A DNA stretch of 64,000 nt from an uncultured Clostridia bacterium (GCA_944387315.1 CALXEL010000116.1:30537-94536); one strand, 5' to 3'. Counted from the stretch's first letter, positions 16,573 through 25,171 are shown. Numbers and translations: made by a program. The notes: generated by a model from the sequence alone, not told the origin.

Positions 16573-17976
16573 ATGCAGCAAACCAATCAAATACTGGATC
16601 GCAGCAGAACTCCAGTGGCTACCATTTTTTGGTTGGCATGGCCCATTGTGTTGGAGCAGGTACTGCTCACTTTGGTGCAGTATGTGGATACCGCCATGGT
16701 GGGGACTTTGGGCGCCAATGCCACAGCGGCGGTGGCCATCAACCAATCGGTTATCAATTTAATCAACGGTATTGTTATGTCAGCTGGTATTGGCTTTACC
16801 GCCATGGTAGCCCGCTATGTAGGAGCGGGAGATGGTGAGAGAGCCAGACGGGTAGTTGCCCAGGGTATAGTGGTGTCTTTGGCTTTGGGATTGCTGTGCA
16901 CTGTGGTTATGTGCGGACTCAGCCCCTATATTCCCGTATGGATGGGCGGTGAGCCGGATATTCTGGCAGATGCCACCAGCTATCTGTTCATTATTTCAGT
17001 CACCATGCTCTTTAAGACCATTTCCATACTGTTCACCGCTATTTTGCGGGGATCAGGAGATACCAAAACGCCTATGGCTGTCAATATCCTGGTCAATGTA
17101 ATCAATGTGATCGGCAACTTCCTGTTGATTTATTCACCCAGAACGGTCAGCCTGTTTGGCAAAGAGGTGTTTTTCTGGGGCGCTGGCTGGGGAGTCAGCG
17201 GCGCTGCAGCAGCTACTAGTTTTTCTATTGTGGTAGGCGGCCTCATTATGGTGGGAGTTGTCTTCTTTAAAAATACTCCCATCCGTCTTTCCCGTAAGGA
17301 TAACTTTAAACCCGATGGGGAGTTGTTGGGTACCATTACCCGAATCAGCTTGCCGGCGGCGGGCGAGAGGCTGGCCCTCAACTTTGGACAGATTGCTCAG
17401 ACCTTTTTGGTCACTGGGTTGGGCACCATTGCATTGGCTTCTCACCATTTGGCTTCCACAGCGGAATCGGTCTGCTTTATGCCTGCGTTTGGCTTTTCAG
17501 CCGCTGTCACCACTTTGGTAGGACAATCTTTAGGTGCTAAACAGGAGGATATGGCCGAGACATTCGCAAAAAAGACGGTGAAAATATCGGTTATTTTCAT
17601 GTCAGTGATGGCTTTGGGAATCTTTTTGGGAGCCGAGTTTTTGATGAAGCTGTTTACCCAGGACCCATTGGTTATTGCCCAGGGCAAGGTATGTCTTCAG
17701 ATTGTAGCCATCTCGGAGCCCTTTTTCGCGGTTGCTATGTCCCTGTCTGGTGCGTTGCGGGGTGCTGGTGACACCAAGTGGCCCTTTTATATTACCTTGC
17801 TGACCATGTGGGGTATCCGTATTGTGTCGTCCTCCATCGCCATTTATGTGTTTGGAGCAGGCCTTTACAGCATCTGGATCTTTATGTGCCTGGATCAGAT
17901 GGCACGTAGTTTCTTGTTTACCTTGCGGTTCCGTACCGGTCACTGGAAACACGCTATGGTCCAGCATGACGCGTAG
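16573..17976 (+). CDS. MATE family efflux transporter
   Basis: This 467-residue protein has 12 transmembrane segments arranged as two homologous halves of the MATE fold, with the typical paired GSGDTKTP and GAGDTKWP loops near residues 155 and 400. It exports cationic drugs, metabolites or toxins using Na+ or H+ gradients at the cytoplasmic membrane; the substrate is unknown. A longer upstream frame exists, but the ATG after GGAGGGG with 5-nt spacing is clearly the start. Single-gene unit with its own terminator. Confidence 0.9.
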   Translation: MQQTNQILDRSRTPVATIFWLAWPIVLEQVLLTLVQYVDTAMVGTLGANATAAVAINQSVINLINGIVMSAGIGFTAMVARYVGAGDGERARRVVAQGIVVSLALGLLCTVVMCGLSPYIPVWMGGEPDILADATSYLFIISVTMLFKTISILFTAILRGSGDTKTPMAVNILVNVINVIGNFLLIYSPRTVSLFGKEVFFWGAGWGVSGAAAATSFSIVVGGLIMVGVVFFKNTPIRLSRKDNFKPDGELLGTITRISLPAAGERLALNFGQIAQTFLVTGLGTIALASHHLASTAESVCFMPAFGFSAAVTTLVGQSLGAKQEDMAETFAKKTVKISVIFMSVMALGIFLGAEFLMKLFTQDPLVIAQGKVCLQIVAISEPFFAVAMSLSGALRGAGDTKWPFYITLLTMWGIRIVSSSIAIYVFGAGLYSIWIFMCLDQMARSFLFTLRFRTGHWKHAMVQHDA

Positions 17977-17983
17977 AAGAAAA

Positions 17984-18017
17984 AGCCTGGGAATTTATTG
18001 TCCCAGGCTCTTTTTTT
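17984..18017 (+). terminator. MATE gene terminator
   Basis: 9-bp stem AGCCTGGGA/TCCCAGGCT, 8-nt loop, then C and seven T. Confidence 0.9.
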
Positions 18018-18061
18018 GTGGTAAACTAAGTGGACAAAGGACAGTGGAAAAGGGGAAGGAT

Positions 18062-19126
18062 ATGCTGGAATTTATCAAAGAGAGGCAGTCTATTTGGGAT
18101 TGGTTGGCAGGTTGTGGGAAACCGGTTGTTTTATATGGTATGGGGGATGGAGCCCTTAAAATTATGGCAGCCTGTCAAAAATACGGAATTGCTGTGGAAG
18201 GAATTTTTGCCAGCGATGGGTTTGTGCGAGGGCACCAGTTTCAGGGCTATCCGGTTTTGACCCTTGGGCAGATGGAGGCAAAATTAAAAGATTTTGTGGT
18301 ACTGCTGGCGTTTGCAGTTCACGATGCACCTACCATCGACTGGATTCACCAGATTGCCCAGCGTCATACCTTACTGGTGCCGGATGTCCCAGTTGTAGGG
18401 GAGGGGCTTTTTACTCTGGAGTATCTGTACGCCAACCAGGATAAAGTACAGCGAGTCTATGAGATGTGGGAGGATGACCGGTCCCGCCAAATTTATGCTG
18501 ACCTGCTCAATTTTAAGGTCAGCGGCAAACTGGAATACCTGGATCGTACTGTTTCTTCAGTGGAGGAAGATTATACTGAGATACTTCGCCTGGGGGCCCA
18601 GGAGGACTATATGGATATTGGCGCCTATGATGGGGACACCATTTTGGAATTTTTACAGTATACCTCCACATACCATTCGATTACCGCTTTGGAACCGGAC
18701 CCAAAGAACTTTAAAAAGCTGCTGAGGACAGTGGAGGAGAGACGGCTTACACAGGTGCGGTGCCTGCCAGTGGCCAGTTACAGCCAGCCTGGTAAGATGG
18801 CTTTCGCCGGCAAAGCCGGAAGGAACTCCGCTTTAAATGCCCAGGGGAAATATGAGATGGAAGTGGACAGCATTGATCATATTTTAGCGGGAGCTCCAGT
18901 CAGCTATATTAAAATGGATGTGGAGGGGGCGGAACGGGAAACTTTGCTGGGTGCCTGCCAAACCCTCAAACAATACAAGCCCAAACTGAATATTTCCGCC
19001 TATCATCGCAATGAGGATCTCTTTGATCTGCCACTGCTGGTACATGAAATGCAGCCGGATTACCGGTTGCTTCTGCGCCGCCACCAATATATCCCCGCGT
19101 GGGAGATACTACTTTATGCCATATAA
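18062..19126 (+). CDS. FkbM family SAM-dependent methyltransferase
   Basis: This 354-residue protein has a C-terminal FkbM methyltransferase domain: SAM-binding DIGAYDGDT (185-193), an acidic ALEPDP at the second strand, and IKMDVEGAE near residue 285. The N-terminal 110 residues contain YGMGDGALKI, resembling the nucleotide-binding start found in glycan-modifying relatives. FkbM enzymes O-methylate polyketides or surface sugars; here the acceptor is unknown and no glycan cluster is adjacent. The ATG follows AGGGGAAGGAT. Any longer frame reads back into the MATE gene and was rejected. Confidence 0.82.
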   Translation: MLEFIKERQSIWDWLAGCGKPVVLYGMGDGALKIMAACQKYGIAVEGIFASDGFVRGHQFQGYPVLTLGQMEAKLKDFVVLLAFAVHDAPTIDWIHQIAQRHTLLVPDVPVVGEGLFTLEYLYANQDKVQRVYEMWEDDRSRQIYADLLNFKVSGKLEYLDRTVSSVEEDYTEILRLGAQEDYMDIGAYDGDTILEFLQYTSTYHSITALEPDPKNFKKLLRTVEERRLTQVRCLPVASYSQPGKMAFAGKAGRNSALNAQGKYEMEVDSIDHILAGAPVSYIKMDVEGAERETLLGACQTLKQYKPKLNISAYHRNEDLFDLPLLVHEMQPDYRLLLRRHQYIPAWEILLYAI

Positions 19127-19127
19127 A

Positions 19128-19154
19128 AAAGCGGAGGAATTTGTCCTCCGCTTT
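19128..19154. terminator. Bidirectional terminator after the methyltransferase
   Basis: 11-bp stem AAAGCGGAGGA/TCCTCCGCTTT; A-rich on the left and T-rich on the right, shared with the convergent small gene. Confidence 0.8.
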
Positions 19155-19157
19155 GGA

Positions 19158-19391
19158 TTAATAGGTTTCTTTTTTTATGTAGTGCAAATATCCAATCAAA
19201 GTTTTGGTCATAATCATTACATAAGAGACCATAAATATCCCAGCTAATAGCTGGCGGTATTTTTGAAACTGTTTGGGAAAGGCGGAGCCCACTAGTACCC
19301 CCATAGAAAACAGGCAGGTTTTGAATACAGAGTAGTCCCAAAGGTTGTAATCCCGGGCGGAGGCCAGCATGGCGTTCAGGTGCTTTTTCAT
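19158..19391 (-). CDS. Small membrane protein of unknown function
   Basis: This 77-residue protein has two hydrophobic segments (about 22-40 and 50-70) and a WDYSVFKTCLFSMGVL stretch. I recall similar small proteins across clostridia, sometimes labelled permease-like, with no known function. AAGGAAG lies about 10 nt upstream of the ATG. It is convergent with the methyltransferase gene. Confidence 0.6.
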   Translation of the reverse strand: MKKHLNAMLASARDYNLWDYSVFKTCLFSMGVLVGSAFPKQFQKYRQLLAGIFMVSYVMIMTKTLIGYLHYIKKETY

Positions 19392-19507
19392 GTGAGAACA
19401 CTTCCTTTCTCTTTGTTGTTTTCAGTATACCATATCCCGAAGAAAGGCTCAATGTATAATCGCTTTACAATCTTTGGAAAAACAAAAGAAATCTTACACG
19501 CAAATTC

Positions 19508-19536
19508 TTGACTTTGGATAGAATATATGGTATTAT
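19508..19536 (+). promoter_or_regulatory. tRNA promoter
   Basis: TTGACT (19508-19513), 17-nt spacer, TATTAT (19531-19536), 17 nt before the first tRNA-Ser. Confidence 0.65.
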
Positions 19537-19553
19537 AATCTCCGTCACAGCGA

Positions 19554-19640
19554 GGAGAGGTGTCCGAGCGGTTTAAGGAGCTGGTCTTGAAAACCAGTGA
19601 CTCGTGAGAGCCGTGGGTTCGAATCCCACCCTCTCCGCCA
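19554..19640 (+). tRNA. tRNA-Ser (anticodon UGA)
   Basis: 87-nt class II tRNA. Acceptor GGAGAGG pairs with CCTCTCC, G discriminator and an encoded CCA. The anticodon stem CTGGT/ACCAG holds loop CTTGAAA with anticodon TGA, a long variable arm follows, and the T arm contains GGTTCGAATCC. Reads UCN serine codons. Confidence 0.95.
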
Positions 19641-19675
19641 CTTTTTATATATTATATCACTATTTTAGTCACTAT

Positions 19676-19769
19676 GGAGATGTACTCAAGTTGGTGACGA
19701 GGCTCCCCTGCTAAGGGAGTAGGCTGGTGATAAGCCGGCGCGAGAGTTCGAGTCTCTCCATCTCCGCCA
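19676..19769 (+). tRNA. tRNA-Ser (anticodon GCU)
   Basis: 94-nt class II tRNA. Acceptor GGAGATG pairs with CATCTCC, with an encoded CCA. Anticodon stem CTCCC/GGGAG, loop CTGCTAA with anticodon GCT, long variable arm GGCTGG...CCGGCG, T arm with GTTCGAGTC. Reads AGC/AGU. Probably co-transcribed with the tRNA-Ser(UGA) 35 nt upstream. Confidence 0.95.
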
Positions 19770-19806
19770 AAAACCCGGCAGGTTTTATAAAACCTGCCGG
19801 GTTTTT
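19769..19806 (+). terminator. tRNA operon terminator
   Basis: Long perfect stem AAACCCGGCAGGTTTT and complement with a TAT loop; the 3' arm ends in five T. Confidence 0.9.
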
Positions 19807-19878
19807 CTATCTGTTTGCCCTTTAAAAATCGAGTGGTTTGGTTTATGTCGACGACACTGGAAGGGAGAGGTCCTGACT

Positions 19879-20103
19879 ATGGGCAAGTACATAAGAAAAG
19901 CCATTCCAGCATGTCTGGGAGCTAGCATTGGCGCCACACTGGTGGAATGTTACCGATATTCTGTTTTGCTGACCAGTCTGGGAGGCATTGTGAAATTGCT
20001 GTTTCAGTTTGCCTTAACTTTTGTTGTGACCCTTCTGATTGTAGCAGGGCTCATCTGGCTGTGGGACCGTACCATTGGCAGTTGGTTTCAAAAGGGTCGG
20101 TAG
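19879..20103 (+). CDS. Small membrane protein of unknown function
   Basis: This 74-residue protein has two hydrophobic stretches (about 10-30 with GASIGATL, and 38-62) and a basic C-terminus, FQKGR. It is preceded by AGGGAGAGG 8 nt before the ATG and followed by a terminator, so it is likely expressed. I do not recognise the family. Confidence 0.6.
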   Translation: MGKYIRKAIPACLGASIGATLVECYRYSVLLTSLGGIVKLLFQFALTFVVTLLIVAGLIWLWDRTIGSWFQKGR

Positions 20104-20159
20104 TAGTGTAAAAACCAAACTTTCTGTAAAAGTATTTTGCCAAACTCATATAGCTAAGG

Positions 20160-20196
20160 AAAACTCCACTGGATTGACTTCCGGTGGAGTTTTTTG
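20160..20196 (+). terminator. Terminator after the small membrane protein
   Basis: 10-bp stem ACTCCACTGG/CCGGTGGAGT (one G-T pair), 8-nt loop, then six T. Confidence 0.85.
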
Positions 20197-20682
20197 TTTA
20201 TGGGACAGCATTTTTAGGGATACAGAAGCTTTCAAAGCATATTGTACAACACAACACACAAAAAATTGTACATAAAAACAGTGGCAATAAAGGAGAGGAG
20301 ATGTTTTTTCATATTGACTTTCTTTTTTCTGTGTGGTATCTTGAGTACAGAAGGAAAGTGCGTTAAATTGAACAAAATTGTAAATTTGAACTTACATAAC
20401 AGACTTTCTATAAAAATCGACAGCAAAATGAGGGCCGTTTCAACACCATTTTTCAGCAGCGAATACGCTGTAAAAGCTTTGAGTTTCTATGTCTGTTATC
20501 TTGTAAAGAGATAGCAAATCATTGGAAATTGATACTAACGTGCCTGAAAATTTAAAGTTATAATAAAAGGTGTTGTCAGTTATAGCATAGGAATGCGAAC
20601 AGAAACCCTTCAGGTTTCTGTGCAGATATAGGCAGTATTTTTATCACAATAAATGTCATGCAGGAAAAAGGAGGATTTTATT
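20197..20682. other. Long AT-rich leader region of the 2-oxoacid oxidoreductase operon
   Basis: Nearly 490 nt without a convincing gene. Seen: two TTGTACA copies (within 20243-20275), TATAAT (20559-20564) without a good -35, and a perfect hairpin CAGAAACC/GGTTTCTG (20600-20620) before the ribosome site. A 21-codon frame after GGAGAGGAG (20301-20366) is possible but weak. Overlapping longer frames have no family resemblance. Confidence 0.45.
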
Positions 20683-21261
20683 TTGAAAGATATCGTAGAA
20701 ATCCGCTGGCATGGCCGCGGCGGACAGGGCGCGAAAACCGCTTCCCTGCTGCTGGCAGATGCAGCCTTTAACACCGGCAAGTATGTTCAGGGTTTCCCCG
20801 AGTACGGCCCCGAGAGAATGGGCGCGCCCATTACCGCTTACAACCGGATCAGCTCTGAGAGATGTACCGTACATTCCAACATCTATGAGCCTGACTATGT
20901 GGTTGTTGTGGACGCCACCCTGCTGACCGCTGTTGATGTAACCAAAGGCCTGAAAGCTGAGGGCGCCATCATCATCAACACCGAAAAGAGCCCCGAGGAA
21001 ATTCGTCCCCTGCTCAAAGGCTACACCGGTAAGGTGTGCACCATTGACGCCCGGAAAATTTCTGAGGAAGCACTGGGTAAAAATTTCCCCAACACCCCAA
21101 TGCTGGGTGCTGTTGTCAAGGTGAGTGGCGTTGTTCCTGAGGATCAGTTCCTCAAGGATATGGAGGAGTCTTTCCACCATAAATTTGCCACCAAGCCTCA
21201 GGTTATTGAGGGCAATATGAAAGCTCTGATCAGATCGATGCAGGAGGTACAGCAGGCATGA
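20683..21261 (+). CDS. porG: 2-oxoacid:ferredoxin oxidoreductase, gamma subunit
   Basis: This 192-residue subunit begins with IVEIRWHGRGGQGAKTAS, the gamma-subunit signature (GRGGQG near residues 11-16) of pyruvate/2-ketoisovalerate:ferredoxin oxidoreductases. The complex oxidatively decarboxylates a 2-oxoacid to acyl-CoA and reduces ferredoxin in the cytoplasm. A TTG start was chosen because AAAGGAGG lies 8 nt upstream; an ATG 10 codons earlier has no ribosome site. It is first in a compact gamma-delta-alpha-beta operon, with codon choice (AAC, GGC, ATC rich) typical of very highly expressed genes. Pyruvate is favoured as substrate because ackA follows. Confidence 0.9.
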   Translation: MKDIVEIRWHGRGGQGAKTASLLLADAAFNTGKYVQGFPEYGPERMGAPITAYNRISSERCTVHSNIYEPDYVVVVDATLLTAVDVTKGLKAEGAIIINTEKSPEEIRPLLKGYTGKVCTIDARKISEEALGKNFPNTPMLGAVVKVSGVVPEDQFLKDMEESFHHKFATKPQVIEGNMKALIRSMQEVQQA

Positions 21262-21566
21262 GTTACAAAAAAGCGTGCGAAGTAAATGAGACCATCACCT
21301 GGCATGACATTACCCCCGGTGGCGATGTCTATGAGGGCGGCACCTCCAAGCTGGTCAATACCGGTGACTGGAGAACTATGATTCCGACCTTTATTGCGGA
21401 CAAGTGCAAACATTGTATGCTCTGTGTACCTGTCTGCCCCGACAGCGCCATCCCCGTAAAGGACGGCAAACGTCTGGATTTCGATTTTATGCACTGCAAA
21501 GGCTGTGGTGTATGCTATAAAGTATGTCCGTTTGGTGCCATTACCTTTGGCAAAGAAGAGAAGTAG
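21258..21566 (+). CDS. porD: 2-oxoacid:ferredoxin oxidoreductase, delta (ferredoxin) subunit
   Basis: This 102-residue subunit carries two [4Fe-4S] motifs, CKHCMLCVPVCP and CKGCGVCYKVCP, in its C-terminal half; the N-terminal 45 residues dock onto the other subunits. It passes electrons from the thiamine/Fe-S centre of the beta subunit to soluble ferredoxin. The start codon overlaps the gamma-subunit stop as ATGA, indicating translational coupling. Confidence 0.92.
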   Translation: MSYKKACEVNETITWHDITPGGDVYEGGTSKLVNTGDWRTMIPTFIADKCKHCMLCVPVCPDSAIPVKDGKRLDFDFMHCKGCGVCYKVCPFGAITFGKEEK

Positions 21567-21578
21567 GAGGTGTACATA

Positions 21579-22760
21579 ATGGGAATCAGAGACAGACTGT
21601 CCGGCAACGAGGCTGTTGCCATCGCTATGAAACAAATTAACCCGGATGTTATGGGTGCGTTCCCCATTACACCCTCTACCGAAATTCCCCAGTATTTTTC
21701 CCAGTATGTTGCAAATGGTCAGGTAGATACCGAGTTTGTAGCTGTAGAGTCTGAGCACAGCGCCATGTCCACCTGTATTGGTGCCGAGGCTGCTGGTGGA
21801 CGTGCGGTAACCGCCACCTCTTCCTGTGGTTTGGCCCTTATGTGGGAGATGCTCTATGTAGCCGCTTCCGCCAGATTGCCTGTGACCCTGGCTTGTGTTA
21901 ACCGTGCTCTCACCGGTCCTATCAACATCAACAATGACCACAGTGATTCTATGGGCGCCAGAGACGCCGGCTGGATTCAGATTTACGCTGAGACCAACCA
22001 GGAGGCCTATGACAACTTTGTACAGGCCATGAGAATTGGTGAGCACAAGGATGTTCGCCTGCCTGTTATGGTTTGCCAGGATGGATTTATCACCAGCCAC
22101 GCCATCGAGAACATCGAGCTGATCGAGGACGATCAGGTTAAGAAATTTGTAGGTGAGTACCACCCTGAAAACTACCTGCTGAAGAAAGAGAACCCCATGG
22201 CAGTAGGTCCCTACGACACTGCTGCTTACTATATGGAGCACAAGAAACAGCAGGCTGAGGCTATGAAAAATGCCAAGGGCGTTATCCTGGAGATTGCCAA
22301 GGAGTTTGAGGCCCTGACCGGCAGACACTATGGTCTGTTTGAGGAACACATGATGGAGGACGCTGAGACCGCTATTGTCATCATTGGTTCCAGCGCCGGT
22401 ACTGCCAAACAGGCAGTCAACGAGCTGCGTGCCCAGGGCAAAAAAGTGGGTCTGGTCAAGGTTCGTGTATTCCGTCCCTTCCCTATGCAGGAGATTGCCC
22501 AGGCTCTGTCCAAGGTAAAAGCAGTAGCTGTTATGGATAAGACCGAGAGCTTTTCTGCCTGTGGTGGTCCTCTCTTTGCGGAGACCCGTTCCGCCGCTTA
22601 CGATCTGAAGAACCGTCCCGCCATGATTAACTATGTCTATGGCCTGGGCGGCAGAGACGTACGTGTAGAGGATATTGAGCATGTCTACGCTGAGCTGGAT
22701 AAGATTGTCAAGACTGGCGAAACCGGCGAAGTATACAGACATCTGAGCGTAAGAGAATAG
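21579..22760 (+). CDS. porA: 2-oxoacid:ferredoxin oxidoreductase, alpha subunit
   Basis: This 393-residue subunit has the pyrimidine-binding transketolase-like domain, with FPITPSTEIPQYFS near residue 26, VESEHSAMS with the catalytic glutamate near residue 53, and a C-terminal domain (IGSSAGTAKQAV, about 262) that helps bind CoA. The length matches archaeal/Thermotoga-type separate alpha subunits rather than the single-chain NifJ enzyme usual in many clostridia. The ATG follows AGGAGG by about 8 nt; a GTG 9 nt upstream is too close to the ribosome site. Confidence 0.92.
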   Translation: MGIRDRLSGNEAVAIAMKQINPDVMGAFPITPSTEIPQYFSQYVANGQVDTEFVAVESEHSAMSTCIGAEAAGGRAVTATSSCGLALMWEMLYVAASARLPVTLACVNRALTGPININNDHSDSMGARDAGWIQIYAETNQEAYDNFVQAMRIGEHKDVRLPVMVCQDGFITSHAIENIELIEDDQVKKFVGEYHPENYLLKKENPMAVGPYDTAAYYMEHKKQQAEAMKNAKGVILEIAKEFEALTGRHYGLFEEHMMEDAETAIVIIGSSAGTAKQAVNELRAQGKKVGLVKVRVFRPFPMQEIAQALSKVKAVAVMDKTESFSACGGPLFAETRSAAYDLKNRPAMINYVYGLGGRDVRVEDIEHVYAELDKIVKTGETGEVYRHLSVRE

Positions 22761-22772
22761 GAGGCGCGGCAA

Positions 22773-23702
22773 ATGGCTTACAATCTGAAAGAAGAAGTTC
22801 AGAAGCCGGAAAGACTTTCCGGCGGACATAGAATGTGCGCGGGCTGTGGCGCCCCAGTGGCTGTCAGAGGCGTTCTGCGTGCCCTCAACCCCGAGGATAA
22901 AGCTGTCATCGGTAGTGCTACCGGCTGTCTGGAGGTTTCCACCTTCCTGTACCCCTACACCGCCTGGCAGGATTCCTTCATTCACAGTGCGTTTGAAAAC
23001 GCTGCCGCTACTATTGGTGGCGTAGAGGCCTGCTACAAGGTTCTCAAGAAAAAAGGCACTGTGGACGAGACCTTTAAATTTATCGCTTTCGGCGGCGACG
23101 GCGGTACCTACGATATCGGTTTCCAGTCCCTCTCCGGCGCAATGGAGAGAGGTCATGACATGGTATATGTCTGCTACGATAACGAGGCATATATGAACAC
23201 TGGTATTCAGCGTTCTTCCTCCACTCCCCGGTTTGCTGATGCCACCACCTCTCCCGCTGGTAAGGTGATCCCCGGCAAGCCCCAGAACAAGAAGAACCTG
23301 ACCGAGATTATGGCTGCCCACAACCTGCCCTATGTGGCTCAGACCACCTTTATTGGCAACTTTAAGGACCTCCACGAGAAGGCTCACAAGGCCATCTACA
23401 CCCCCGGCGCCAACTTCCTCAACATTATGGCTCCCTGTCCCCGTGGCTGGAGATACCCCACCGAGGACCTGATGGAGATCTGTAAACTGGCGGTTGAGAC
23501 CTGTGTATGGCCCCTGTATGAGGTAGAAAACGGCGTTTATACCCTCAACTATGAGCCCAAGAACAAACTGCCTGTTGAGGAGTTCCTGAAGAAACAGGGC
23601 CGCTTTAAACACATGTTTGCCAAAGGCAACGAGTGGATGATCGAAGAGGCTCAGAAGTTTGTAGATGAGAAGTGGGAAGCTCTTCTGAAAAAGTGCAGAT
23701 AA
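22773..23702 (+). CDS. porB: 2-oxoacid:ferredoxin oxidoreductase, beta (TPP) subunit
   Basis: This 309-residue TPP-binding subunit has the cluster-ligand cysteines MCAGCGAP (C22, C25) and C52, the TPP/Mg motif GGDGGTYDIG (from 107) ending with YDNEAYMNTG, and a late cysteine in APCPRGW, matching the four ligands of its [4Fe-4S] cluster. It forms the active site with the alpha subunit. It closes the porGDAB unit, 12 nt after porA with GGAGG. Whether it prefers pyruvate or branched 2-oxoacids cannot be decided from the sequence alone. Confidence 0.92.
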   Translation: MAYNLKEEVQKPERLSGGHRMCAGCGAPVAVRGVLRALNPEDKAVIGSATGCLEVSTFLYPYTAWQDSFIHSAFENAAATIGGVEACYKVLKKKGTVDETFKFIAFGGDGGTYDIGFQSLSGAMERGHDMVYVCYDNEAYMNTGIQRSSSTPRFADATTSPAGKVIPGKPQNKKNLTEIMAAHNLPYVAQTTFIGNFKDLHEKAHKAIYTPGANFLNIMAPCPRGWRYPTEDLMEICKLAVETCVWPLYEVENGVYTLNYEPKNKLPVEEFLKKQGRFKHMFAKGNEWMIEEAQKFVDEKWEALLKKCR

Positions 23703-23719
23703 ACTGTAAAACTTCCATT

Positions 23720-23909
23720 TGTTTTGTCAGTGACCCCTCCCGTATGGTGGGCCGGTTCTCTATTTGATTCACCCAATCAAAGCTGACAGGGATAAATGGG
23801 ATGGATAACCCTTAGGGCGGCCTCGCCGCCTGAGGACAGGAGGAAAAGTCTCTGTTTCAGAGACTTTTCTTTCTATCGCCAACTTTGACACAGGTAAGGA
23901 GAAAAACAG
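23720..23909 (+). ncRNA. Structured leader upstream of ackA (candidate cis-regulatory RNA)
   Basis: The por-ackA gap contains successive hairpins: TTTGATT/AATCAAA (23763-23781), GGCGGC/GCCGCC (23816-23830) that competes with CCTC/GAGG (23821-23835), and a terminator just before ackA. The elements fit no riboswitch class I recognise (TPP, SAM, ZTP, fluoride, glycine and guanidine were considered). No clear promoter lies in the gap, so ackA may depend on read-through from por. Confidence 0.4.
23844..23874 (+). terminator. Terminator or attenuator between porB and ackA
   Basis: 11-bp perfect stem AAAAGTCTCTG/CAGAGACTTTT with a TTT loop followed by CTTTCT. It lies only 35 nt before the ackA start. 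Confidence 0.8.
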
Positions 23910-25103
23910 ATGAAAGTATTGGTTATCAACAGCGGAAGCTCCTCGCTGAAATATCAGCTGTATGATATGTCCCAGGAAAAGGTTCTGGCCAAGGGACTTT
24001 GCGAGCGGATCGGCATTGACGGTGTACTCAAACATAAAGCTGGAGACAAGGAACAGTATGTGGTTAACCACACCATGAAGGATCACAACGACGCCATCAA
24101 ACTGGTTATGGACATTCTGGTATCCAAGGAGCATGGTGTTATTGACAGCGTCAGCGAGATCGAGGCCTGTGGCCATCGTGTGGCCCATGGCGGCGAGTAT
24201 TTCACCCAGTCGGCCATTATTGACGACAAGTGTCTGGAGGCAATTACTGACTGTATTGCTCTGGCGCCCCTCCACAACCCAGCTGCTGTTATGGGAATCA
24301 AGGCCTGCCAGAATGTAATGGGCAAGGATGTCAAGCAGGTGGCGGTATTCGACACTGCTTTCCATCAGACCATGCCGGAAAAAGCCTTTTTCTATCCAGT
24401 ACCCTATGAGATGTATGAGAAATACAAGGTGAGAAAATATGGCTTCCATGGTACCTCCCACCGGTTTGTAGCACAGCGGGCTGCGGCTATGCTGGGCAAG
24501 CCTCTGGAAGAGCTCAAGCTGATCACCTGCCATCTGGGCAACGGTTCTTCCATTGCCGCAGTGGACGGTGGCCGCTGTGTGGACACCACTATGGGCTTCA
24601 CCCCTCTGGATGGCCTGATTATGGGTACCCGTACCGGTTCTCTGGACCCAGCCATTGTCACCTTTATTATGGAAAAGGAAGGCTACTCCCCCAAGGAGAT
24701 GAACGACTTTGTCAACAAGCGCTCCGGCCTGTTGGGTATTTCCCAGCTGAGCTCCGACCTGCGTGAGGTGGAGGAGGCTGCCAACCAGGGCAACCACAAG
24801 GCCCAGATCGCTTTGGATATCCTGTGTTACCAGATCAAGCGGTATATCGGTTCCTATATCGCCGCCATGGGTGGTGTAGATGGCATTGTGTTTACCGCCG
24901 GTATCGGTGAAAACAGCGCAACCGTCCGGGCCAAATCCCTGGAGGGATTGGAGAAGCTGGGCATTGCCATCGACCCGGAGAAAAACCAGGTGCGGGGCAA
25001 AGAGGTCAATATCACCCGGGAGGGCTTCCCGGTACAGGTAATGATCATTCCCACCAACGAGGAGTGGGTTATTGCCAAGGACACAGTGAACCTGGTAGGC
25101 TAA
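23910..25103 (+). CDS. ackA: Acetate kinase
   Basis: This 397-residue protein has full-length acetate kinase features: N-terminal VLVINSGSSSLKYQL phosphate loop, GHRVAHGG (about 89-96), VFDTAFHQT (about 147-155), GTSHRFV, and the C-terminal FTAGIGENS. It converts acetyl phosphate plus ADP to acetate and ATP. Placed 200 nt after a 2-oxoacid oxidoreductase operon, it completes acetate fermentation; no pta is in the window. AAGGAG precedes the ATG. Codon use is as strongly biased as in por. Confidence 0.95.
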   Translation: MKVLVINSGSSSLKYQLYDMSQEKVLAKGLCERIGIDGVLKHKAGDKEQYVVNHTMKDHNDAIKLVMDILVSKEHGVIDSVSEIEACGHRVAHGGEYFTQSAIIDDKCLEAITDCIALAPLHNPAAVMGIKACQNVMGKDVKQVAVFDTAFHQTMPEKAFFYPVPYEMYEKYKVRKYGFHGTSHRFVAQRAAAMLGKPLEELKLITCHLGNGSSIAAVDGGRCVDTTMGFTPLDGLIMGTRTGSLDPAIVTFIMEKEGYSPKEMNDFVNKRSGLLGISQLSSDLREVEEAANQGNHKAQIALDILCYQIKRYIGSYIAAMGGVDGIVFTAGIGENSATVRAKSLEGLEKLGIAIDPEKNQVRGKEVNITREGFPVQVMIIPTNEEWVIAKDTVNLVG

Positions 25104-25171
25104 TATTGGTAAAGGAAGGCCATTGCTGCAAAGACACACTCACTCACAAAACAGCAGGGTTTCCTTATGAT

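Noticed and set aside
20242..20514. A 90-codon frame in the por leader region
   Set aside because: No ribosome site at its start, no similarity, and heavy in A/T-rich codons like random AT-rich DNA.
21198..23612. A very long open frame on the minus strand opposite porC-porB
   Set aside because: It is antisense to genes with strong motifs; length follows from the skewed codon use of the plus-strand genes.
23703..23909. Known riboswitch upstream of ackA
   Set aside because: TPP, SAM, glycine, ZTP, fluoride, guanidine and c-di-GMP core motifs were considered by eye and none fits; kept only as an unknown candidate.
23769..25139. Long antisense frame opposite ackA
   Set aside because: No ribosome site, no family resemblance; explained by biased codons of ackA.
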